A DNA stretch of 12,270 nt from positions 1 through 12,270 of the forward strand of contig CAJQNM010000485.1 in the NCBI GenBank assembly GCA_905479665.1. Reading direction: 5' to 3'. This DNA is from an uncultured Saprospiraceae bacterium (GTDB taxonomy: Bacteria > Bacteroidota > Bacteroidia > Chitinophagales > Saprospiraceae). The number at the start of each line of letters is the position of its first letter. Within the stretch, counting starts at the first letter, position 1. Both the position numbers and the translations under genes were made by a program. The notes under the pieces were generated by a model. It had not been told where the DNA came from and did not search any database. It saw nothing but the letters and a program-made list of their open reading frames with translations. Below are positions 6,620 through 12,270 of this stretch, piece after piece.

Positions 6620-7314
6620 TTCTGAGAAAATGGATTGAACAACTTGCCTAACATCATGACGCCATTGGCAAAGTTTTGTCCCTTGGCTAGTGTTTCTTTG
6701 GTATACACCACTGCCACAGGAGCTTCATCGACTTCGGCGGAGTTTAGCTTGGCCTTCTTGATGATGTCAATGCAGAACTCGAAACCGTTATGATCGATAT
6801 AGAGTTTCTCAGCAAAACTACGAGTCATAATTTTGATCCCTGACTGTGAGTCCGACACAGCAAGACCTGTCTTTATATAGCTTACAACATTTCCCACCCA
6901 ATTGTAGATCAGTCGCTGAAAGGGAATGTCATTCTGCTGAAGGAAACGAGATCCAATCACCAAATCACTGTTGCGCTCGAGCAACCGCTCCAAGAGGGAC
7001 ATCAAGTCTGCTGGCTGATTTTGATGATCCGCATCGATCGTAGCAATATAATTGGCACCCTTACTAATGCAAAATTCAATGCCGGTCATTGTCGATGCAC
7101 CAGGACCCAGATTTACGATATGGTCAAGGACCCGTACATTGGGAAACTGATCACTTATGGCAGAAGTATCGTCGGTACTGCCATCATTGACAACTACGAT
7201 GTTATTGAATCCTAAGATCTCAAGTTCTCGAATCACATTTGGGATCCGAGAAGCCTCGTTTAAGGCAGGAATAACAACGTATGTTTCTTCTTGGGCTTGT
7301 TTTCTGAGTACCAC
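6613..7314 (-). CDS. Family 2 glycosyltransferase, DPM/DPG-synthase-like
   Basis: This 233-residue GT-A glycosyltransferase is near the size of a bare catalytic domain and has no C-terminal membrane segments. The visible motifs are TYVVIPALNEASRI (11-24), VVNDGSTDDT (41-50), the glycine-rich NLGPGASTMTGI (68-79) and ATIDADHQNQPADL (91-104), whose D94/D96 form the DxD metal site. LVIGSRF and SQSGIKIM follow, the equivalents of the family's GSR and SGF blocks. Such enzymes transfer a sugar from a nucleotide sugar to dolichyl or undecaprenyl phosphate, giving the lipid-linked donor used for glycan assembly or decoration. The start is a GTG at 7314, ten codons before the first strand; the frame is open further upstream but holds no ATG. 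It is the first gene of the biosynthetic unit, after a 180-bp gap that probably holds its promoter. Which sugar it transfers is unknown. Confidence 0.93.
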   Translation of the reverse strand: MVLRKQAQEETYVVIPALNEASRIPNVIRELEILGFNNIVVVNDGSTDDTSAISDQFPNVRVLDHIVNLGPGASTMTGIEFCISKGANYIATIDADHQNQPADLMSLLERLLERNSDLVIGSRFLQQNDIPFQRLIYNWVGNVVSYIKTGLAVSDSQSGIKIMTRSFAEKLYIDHNGFEFCIDIIKKAKLNSAEVDEAPVAVVYTKETLAKGQNFANGVMMLGKLFNPFSQKV

Positions 7315-7375
7315 AAGTAAGTAATTTTAAAACCGTCGTTGTTCGTAAGTGGTGAGTTGACGCTTGATTATCTTG

Positions 7376-7383
7376 TAAAGATA
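7376..7383 (-). promoter_or_regulatory. Candidate -7 box before the glycosyltransferase unit
   Basis: TATCTTTA on the minus strand matches the Bacteroidota -7 consensus TANNTTTG at all but the last base and lies about 60 nt before the GTG at 7314. No TTTG is found at the expected distance upstream, so the call is weak. The surrounding gap (7315-7494) is very AT-rich and also contains the small inverted repeat TATAT-CAC-ATATA (7414-7426). This is the only sizeable gap in which a promoter for the downstream genes would be expected. Confidence 0.2.
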
Positions 7384-7466
7384 CGTATAATTACACAAAC
7401 TAATATTAAACTATATATCACATATAACGCGATCTAAATCACAGTAACTGGCACTATATTGATATT

Positions 7467-7491
7467 ATACATATGCAATAAATACATATGT
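7467..7491 (-). terminator. AT-rich hairpin / repeat downstream of the envelope operon
   Basis: Two copies of ATACATATG (7467-7475 and 7482-7490, a 15-base period) lie just after the stop of the 118-codon gene. Because CATATG is self-complementary, the two copies can pair into a stem closed by an A-rich loop. It sits where a terminator for the right-hand operon is expected. The stem is AT-rich and not followed by a clear U-run, so stability is doubtful; it could equally be a tandem protein-binding site. Confidence 0.3.
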
Positions 7492-7494
7492 GTA

Positions 7495-7851
7495 TTACCT
7501 TCTTTTAGATTCTATCTTTCGCCGAATACGAAAGTCCTTTGACCGCATAAAACCCTTTTCTCCCTCGACCAATATAGTATAGGTGCCATCAAGCCAAAAT
7601 TGAGTGTTAAGCCCAAAATCCATCTTGCTGCCAAGTGCCAGTGGTCTAGATCGCACTGGAAAGGCCTGAATATCACCATGTGGATTGATCACTTTCACTG
7701 AGAATGTGTCCTGCCTCTCAGAAGTGTAGCGAAACGTCTTTTGTACTTGCTCATCCGTCTGGCGCGATGTGGGCGTGATTTCTTCAATTTGGGCCTGGGC
7801 TATGGCCATACTGCCAAACACGATTTCTAAAACTATAATCAAGTTTTTCAT
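7495..7851 (-). CDS. Small exported protein of unknown function (118 aa)
   Basis: The protein starts MKNLIIVLEIVFGSMAIAQA, a signal peptide with a good signal peptidase I site after A20. The mature part is about 98 residues. After a polar linker it shows alternating strand-like stretches: FSVKVINPHGDIQAF (50-64), LALGSKMDFGL (71-81) and FWLDGTYTILVEG (85-97). The spacing and the 'G.Y.I.V' ending recall the beta-sandwich of type IX secretion C-terminal domains or other Ig-like folds, but the match is by eye only and the C-terminus is unusually basic (RIRRKIESKRR). The gene follows the 461-codon gene by only 8 bp and ends the operon, so it probably works at the cell envelope or outside with the proteins encoded upstream. 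I do not recognise a named family. Confidence 0.7.
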   Translation of the reverse strand: MKNLIIVLEIVFGSMAIAQAQIEEITPTSRQTDEQVQKTFRYTSERQDTFSVKVINPHGDIQAFPVRSRPLALGSKMDFGLNTQFWLDGTYTILVEGEKGFMRSKDFRIRRKIESKRR

Positions 7852-7859
7852 TTATCTGA

Positions 7860-9245
7860 TTAGTTGTTGGTCAGTGATATTTCGGTCAAGCGCACCTTAT
7901 CAATCCAATAAACGGTCTCTCGACTATCCCCAAACTGGAAAGTGATTCGTACGTTGCTATCTACTGAAGTATCTGCGGTAAAAGTGAAATTGTACATTTT
8001 CCAAAAGGATGTGACAGACGGATTGATCCTGCCGTATCCAGTATACGGATCTACGTCGAGATAGGCACTGAGCTCTAGATCGCCTCCTCCATCTGCCTTG
8101 GCAGCAAAGGAGAGTTGATATGTTTTTCCGGCTTCGAGGCTGAGTCCATTTTGGGCAAACTGAATTTTCCAAGTTGCATCATCGGCATTGGTCACTTCCA
8201 GACGAAGCGCGTCTCCTCCTTGAAAGCCACCGCTTGCTGTCGCGTAGGTTCCGGTTGCAGCAGCATACTGACTATAGGTCCAGCCATTGGTGCCGTTCTC
8301 AAAATCGGAATTGGTAAGAAGATCGACGTCGCACTGATTTATTGAAGCAATAAAGTAGTCTGAAGAAGCTACCTGGAACCCGGGTTGGAGCTCAATCGAA
8401 TTTCCCTTAAAATGCACTTGCCTGCTGGATCCAATCACCTGGCCCATCGAGGTGAGCTCGTCGCCATGATAGGTATCTGTCGGTATATTGGTGCTGTTTA
8501 TGGTAGCCTGGTTGTAGCCTCCACACTCCGGACACCGGGGACAGGTCCCTTGGCCACAAGGCAGCACCTCCACATTCACGGACTCTGTGCCTCCACTGTA
8601 TTGGTAATTAATCACATAGTTTCCTGGACCGACCAATCCCGCATCAAAATCGAAGGTGTCGTCCCCATTGTCTATAACACCGGCGCCGGTGTAAGTACCC
8701 CCTTGATTTATCCCTCCGTTGATGCCGGTGAGTATGCCGTCATTTTCGCAAGGTGTCATGACGATGTCTAGTTTAGTGGATACTTGATCAGTGGTGTACA
8801 CACGTATCTCGCTCAGCCCGTAGCAGCCGCCACCGTGATTGTCGATGGCAGTAAGAAGCAAATATCGGGCGCCAATTCCTCCGAGGTCTGGACCATTAAA
8901 ACCAGGATAGAAGCCCGATCCTGGAGCACGAGGCACCATGATGGTGTCGACTAGATTCCAACTTGATCCATTTTGCGATGTCTCGATGATGACTCGCTTC
9001 ATGCCATCATTTAGGTGACCGGGATGATTTATATTCCACACTGTCAAATCATACAGGTTATAGCTTTGGCCAAAATCATATCGTATCCAGTGTGAGCTGC
9101 CATGAGCAGAGTTGGGATTGTTTGAAGCAGCACAAGAGATCCAGCCGTCGTGCGCGTTGGTAGTATGCCGATCTATTTCAGCTTGGCCCACCATAATTTG
9201 TACTGCAAAAAGGGTCGCAAGGACTGTGGTAATTGTATTCTTCAT
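7860..9245 (-). CDS. Exported multidomain binding protein: F5/8 type C-like + Ig-like + coathanger-like + CenC-like domain
   Basis: This 461-residue protein has a signal peptide (about 1-21, hydrophobic TVLATLFAVQIMV) and no catalytic domain that I can see. Residues about 24-152 look like an F5/8 type C (discoidin) domain: WIRYDFGQSYNLYDLTVWN, RVIIETSQNGSSW and ARYLLLTAID. Residues 164-228 form an Ig-like segment with GGTYTGAGVIDNGDDTF, common in Bacteroidota surface proteins. Four cysteines follow (C230, C235, C238, C241, within a CPRCPEC core). Residues 245-304 carry HFKGNSIELQPGF, the signature of '3-coathanger stack' segments. Residues 308-456 look like a CenC-type carbohydrate-binding domain, from LLTNSDFENGTNGW to YWIDKVRLTE. 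The protein probably binds glycans at the cell surface or outside. Its start lies 3 bp after the DUF1501 stop, so the genes are co-translated. The C-terminus lacks an obvious sorting tail, so how it reaches the surface is open. Confidence 0.9.
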   Translation of the reverse strand: MKNTITTVLATLFAVQIMVGQAEIDRHTTNAHDGWISCAASNNPNSAHGSSHWIRYDFGQSYNLYDLTVWNINHPGHLNDGMKRVIIETSQNGSSWNLVDTIMVPRAPGSGFYPGFNGPDLGGIGARYLLLTAIDNHGGGCYGLSEIRVYTTDQVSTKLDIVMTPCENDGILTGINGGINQGGTYTGAGVIDNGDDTFDFDAGLVGPGNYVINYQYSGGTESVNVEVLPCGQGTCPRCPECGGYNQATINSTNIPTDTYHGDELTSMGQVIGSSRQVHFKGNSIELQPGFQVASSDYFIASINQCDVDLLTNSDFENGTNGWTYSQYAAATGTYATASGGFQGGDALRLEVTNADDATWKIQFAQNGLSLEAGKTYQLSFAAKADGGGDLELSAYLDVDPYTGYGRINPSVTSFWKMYNFTFTADTSVDSNVRITFQFGDSRETVYWIDKVRLTEISLTNN

Positions 9246-9248
9246 GAT

Positions 9249-10730
9249 TCAGAAGTTTCCGGAGAGAAATCCGACTGGTTTACTTCCACCCAGGTAAGGG
9301 AAGTTGGCAAGGTTGGGAAATATGGTCTTCAAGTCACTTTGGGGGCCATTATCAGTTACTCCAAACCATTTGGCCACTTCTGCATAATAGAGATCTGTGG
9401 CCAGGCTGGGAATAAAGCGACCCAACCCCAGCTCAATAGGATTGCCAGCACCCAATGCCAGCGACGGATAGCTGCCATAAATTTGTCCGCCATTGAGTAA
9501 ATTACTTCCACCAAAAACCATGGTGTTGCCTCCCCAGGCATGATCAGATCCGTTGCCATTTGATCTAAGTGTACGGCCAAACTCACTGATGAACATGGTG
9601 AGCACTTTATCCTCTACTTCGCCAGTCATCGTGCCTAAGGCATTTTGAAAACTAGTAATGGCTTCACTGACCATACCGAGCATTGCTTGCTGGTTATTGA
9701 TCACTTCGTCGTGGTGATCCCAGCCGCCTACCGTCACAAAATATATTTGTCGCTTAAATCCAAGATCCTCTCGAATGGAGATGGTTCGTGCGATCATTTC
9801 CATGGAAGCACCAAAGTAACTATCGGGAAACGTGCCTTCCGGAAATGTCACCGCATTTGCAAGCGCATCGGTAAACTGCAGGTAGCCATCCAGGGCACTT
9901 TTGGCTGTGTTGACATAGGTTTTCTTGAAAATATCCGCATAGGTATCGGTGAGCATATTTTCGATGGCCTTGGTACTGGCCTCGCGAACCATCCAGTCTG
10001 AAGCTGGCTCGTACCCATCGATACCGATTGCACCTCGGTAAGGATCGATGGCATACTCGATTGTTGTCCTCCCCGACTGAAATATATTGCTGCCAGAGAG
10101 CGAGACATTCATCGATATTTGGTCATTAGTGTTGCAATCTCCAATCAGATCTGCAATTTTCCCTCCCCACCCTTTGGCCGAGCGCTCGTGCGGGAGCCCT
10201 GTCTGCCACTGCTGTATTTGGTCAGCATGTGAAAAAAGGCCCAATGGATTGTTGTTTACATCGTTCTCGTATTGCGCTCGCGTAGTCGGCTTAACCAGGG
10301 TACCTACATTGGTGAGAAAAGCTGCTCGCCCGGAATCATAGAGCGATTGGACGCCGGTCATCGAAGGGTGCACAGCCCATTGCTTACCACCGATATTGGT
10401 ATTCAATATGGTCCCGGCCAACTCCGATCTGGGAATGGCCAGGCCTGAGCCTCCCGCAGCATCGTAGAGACCAGATCGTGCTATAACATATTCATCATGG
10501 CTATTGGTATCGTAGGGCACCAACATATTATAGGAGTCATTTCCGCCTGCCAGCAGGATGCATACAATTGCTTTGTAGTCATCTCCGCCTCCCACATCTG
10601 AATTTGAAATTGCAGCCGATCCCATTGCTTTCAGATTGAGCAGCTGATTGACAAAGGTGAGATACCCCAGGCCAGCGCAGCTGGCCTGGCCGAGAAACCT
10701 TCGTCTTGATAATTCATTTTTATCCAACAT
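9249..10730 (-). CDS. DUF1501 family protein with Tat signal
   Basis: This 493-residue DUF1501 protein has a fold related to the alkaline phosphatase/sulfatase superfamily; its biochemical role is unsettled. The N-terminus SRRRFLGQASCAGLGYL (8-24) is a twin-arginine signal, so export is folded and Tat-dependent. Family blocks include LLAGGNDSYNML (59-70), WAVHPSM (118-124), VGGWDHHDE (334-342), ISEFGRTLRSNGNGSDHAWGG in two parts (381-386 and 395-401) and a TDLYYAEVAKWFG block near the end. The histidines and aspartates of WDHH and SDHAWGG are in the places expected for the metal-site region. The ATG at 10730 is supported by AAGGA six bases upstream. The gene lies 20 bp after the DUF1800 gene, the classic partner of DUF1501, and both are presumed to act in the envelope of Bacteroidota and Planctomycetes. 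Length and motifs look complete. Confidence 0.96.
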   Translation of the reverse strand: MLDKNELSRRRFLGQASCAGLGYLTFVNQLLNLKAMGSAAISNSDVGGGDDYKAIVCILLAGGNDSYNMLVPYDTNSHDEYVIARSGLYDAAGGSGLAIPRSELAGTILNTNIGGKQWAVHPSMTGVQSLYDSGRAAFLTNVGTLVKPTTRAQYENDVNNNPLGLFSHADQIQQWQTGLPHERSAKGWGGKIADLIGDCNTNDQISMNVSLSGSNIFQSGRTTIEYAIDPYRGAIGIDGYEPASDWMVREASTKAIENMLTDTYADIFKKTYVNTAKSALDGYLQFTDALANAVTFPEGTFPDSYFGASMEMIARTISIREDLGFKRQIYFVTVGGWDHHDEVINNQQAMLGMVSEAITSFQNALGTMTGEVEDKVLTMFISEFGRTLRSNGNGSDHAWGGNTMVFGGSNLLNGGQIYGSYPSLALGAGNPIELGLGRFIPSLATDLYYAEVAKWFGVTDNGPQSDLKTIFPNLANFPYLGGSKPVGFLSGNF

Positions 10731-10750
10731 TCCTTTTCCTTTTTGAATAA

Positions 10751-12270
10751 TTAGCGCATCACTGCATAGTCGGGTGAAATCAGCACCAGATGCATTCCCA
10801 ACCGGACACGATTTTCACGAGCGTTGTGATACATAATATTTGGGCTAAAAACATTCATCATCTCCCTTAGATTTTCGCGTAGTGAATCTGACATTGCTCC
10901 ACCCAAAATATGCTGATCTAGCCAATTGATCCAGGTCTCTGCATCGTCAGACAATGCTAGTAAATCGTCGATGACCCAAGTCGTATTTTCACTTATCCAA
11001 CTTTCCCATGTACTCATGATGCTTCCCCAGCTGCGTGTTGGATTAAATACCGTATTAAAATATCCAACGCTCGAACGTGAGTCATGGATTTTGAACTCTG
11101 GTGCGACCAAGCCAGCATCCTGAATAGGACCATTGGGAGAATCGTCGTAGAGGAAGAAATTAAAAACACTTGGCGAAGCGAATAAATCCTGCTTGGCCTC
11201 TTGATAAAGGCGATAATTAATATTCCAATTAAGATCATCGACCTGGTATTTATCGACCATTCGCGAAAATTGAGTATATCTAAATAGAGTCTCTTTCAGT
11301 TTACTGTTTGTAGAAAAATCTTGGTAGGTCAAAGCTCTTGCCTCGGGGTCCATGAGAATAGCTTTGACCATGGCCCCAAGATTAAGTCCCGATCCATTAA
11401 AAGCCTGTGAAACTCGTTGCACATATGCTATTGAAGGATTTGACTTAACTAATCGCTGAATAAGTCGATACCCGATAAACGGAGCAATATTGGGATGGGA
11501 AGAAAGATGGTCGATCGCCATCGCCACGTCTTCCATACCGGTTTGCCCTGCAGGCACGGGAAAGCCATTTAACAGAGTCTTCGGTCCATCTTCATGTTGA
11601 TCCTCATCCCTGTACATTGTCGTAGGATCATCGACATCATACATTCTCATGGGTTCGGTGACATTGGCATTGTAGAGCCCCATGCCGAATCGCGGCTCGT
11701 CATCGTAAGGATTATCAGGATCTGTGAGCTCGGGTATCACATCGTAGTAGCCAAAACCGGTAAATATTTTGGCCATTTCCGCAATGTCCCCGTTGTCGTA
11801 GGTGGCGATGTCATTGCCTCCAGATTGTTTGCGTGTCCCATTTAGATTTAATTCATAAAGACCAACCGAAAACAATTGCATGATTTCACGTGCATAATTT
11901 TCATCAGGATGGATATCTCCATCTGTTTTGGGATTGTTGGCATGGCTCAAGTAGTGGCCCATCATCGCATGTGTAGAGACACCCATGAGCAAGTCATCAT
12001 ACGTGCCAAAGGCGTGGGTCATCAGCATGTCATAATAGTCTGCCATACCATCGCCATATTGGCCCACTTCAGAGTTGCGAGAGATTACAAAAATCTCCGA
12101 AAGCGCAGCAGCAACTTTGTGACGGAGAAGATCGCTGTTGGAAGAATTGACCTGCCACCATGCATAGTTGAAATCTCTCCAATCTGGTCGGCGATGGGGA
12201 TCTTCGCCCGCCGGAATATTGTTTTGCCGCAAATTAAATACAGCATTTATTTCTGGAGTGATGAAGCTGG
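10751..12270 (-). CDS. DUF1800 family protein (5' end cut by window edge)
   Basis: The frame is open from the right edge to the stop at 10751-10753, giving 505 visible residues. A TTG at 12232 could be mistaken for a start, but the codons before it continue the protein (ITPEINAVFNLRQNNIP), so the real start is outside the window. Family features visible: WWQVNSSNSDLLRHKVAAAL, the 'W...LL..S..LR.K' block; MMGHYLSHANN followed by DENYAREIMQLFSVGLYELN (about 122-141), the diagnostic PNENYARELMELF-type motif; and IAEMAKIFTGFGY, the 'ELARALTGW' equivalent. A conserved HPNIAPFIGYRLIQRLVKSNPS-type block comes later, split here by ordinary residues. DUF1800 function is not established. It is found paired with DUF1501, and the pair is likely exported. 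Its stop is 20 bp before the DUF1501 start, so the two are probably one transcript. Confidence 0.94.
   Translation of the reverse strand, partial: SFITPEINAVFNLRQNNIPAGEDPHRRPDWRDFNYAWWQVNSSNSDLLRHKVAAALSEIFVISRNSEVGQYGDGMADYYDMLMTHAFGTYDDLLMGVSTHAMMGHYLSHANNPKTDGDIHPDENYAREIMQLFSVGLYELNLNGTRKQSGGNDIATYDNGDIAEMAKIFTGFGYYDVIPELTDPDNPYDDEPRFGMGLYNANVTEPMRMYDVDDPTTMYRDEDQHEDGPKTLLNGFPVPAGQTGMEDVAMAIDHLSSHPNIAPFIGYRLIQRLVKSNPSIAYVQRVSQAFNGSGLNLGAMVKAILMDPEARALTYQDFSTNSKLKETLFRYTQFSRMVDKYQVDDLNWNINYRLYQEAKQDLFASPSVFNFFLYDDSPNGPIQDAGLVAPEFKIHDSRSSVGYFNTVFNPTRSWGSIMSTWESWISENTTWVIDDLLALSDDAETWINWLDQHILGGAMSDSLRENLREMMNVFSPNIMYHNARENRVRLGMHLVLISPDYAVMR

Noticed and set aside
12230..12232. TTG as start codon of the DUF1800 gene
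   Set aside because: The frame stays open upstream to the window edge with protein-like sequence, so this is an internal leucine codon and the gene is truncated by the window.
1..12270. tRNA, rRNA, CRISPR arrays, insertion sequences and phage genes
   Set aside because: I looked for regularly spaced repeats, transposase motifs and tRNA-like cloverleaf ends and saw none; the window is filled with minus-strand protein genes.

Overview
The window reads as chromosomal DNA from a member of the Bacteroidota, probably a free-living or marine lineage. The evidence is a DUF1800/DUF1501 gene pair, a secreted multidomain protein with Bacteroidota-style modules (a GGTYTGAG Ig-like segment and a SIELQPGF '3-coathanger'-like segment), weak or absent Shine-Dalgarno sites at most starts, and mid-range GC. 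Phylum-level placement is inference; no rRNA or marker gene is present. Every gene I can support lies on the minus strand, so transcription runs from high to low coordinates.

Right half (12270 to 7495), an envelope/secretion operon. In transcription order: a DUF1800 protein cut by the right edge; a DUF1501 protein with a twin-arginine signal; a 461-residue exported protein with an F5/8-type-C-like domain, an Ig-like segment, a cysteine cluster, a coathanger-like segment and a CenC-like carbohydrate-binding domain; and a 118-residue exported protein. Spacers are 20, 3 and 8 bp, so they are probably co-transcribed. A 180-bp AT-rich gap with a candidate terminator hairpin ends this unit.

Middle (7314 to 1866), a biosynthetic unit. 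In order: a family 2 glycosyltransferase of the polyprenyl-phosphate type, a nucleotidyltransferase-fold protein, a B12-binding radical SAM enzyme, a class I methyltransferase, and a second B12-binding radical SAM enzyme. The three genes from the nucleotidyltransferase to the methyltransferase are joined by two 4-bp ATGA stop/start overlaps. Together they suggest synthesis of a lipid-linked or surface glycan, or a glycolipid, modified by radical and conventional SAM chemistry. The product cannot be read from the sequence.

Left end (1865 to 1). A clearly AT-rich sulfotransferase gene sits between two gene-poor stretches of ordinary composition, which suggests a recently acquired cassette. The left edge cuts the 5' part of a GT4-type glycosyltransferase gene (121 codons visible). 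The sulfotransferase and the extra glycosyltransferase fit a surface-glycan locus. No RNA genes, CRISPR arrays, insertion sequences or phage genes were seen.
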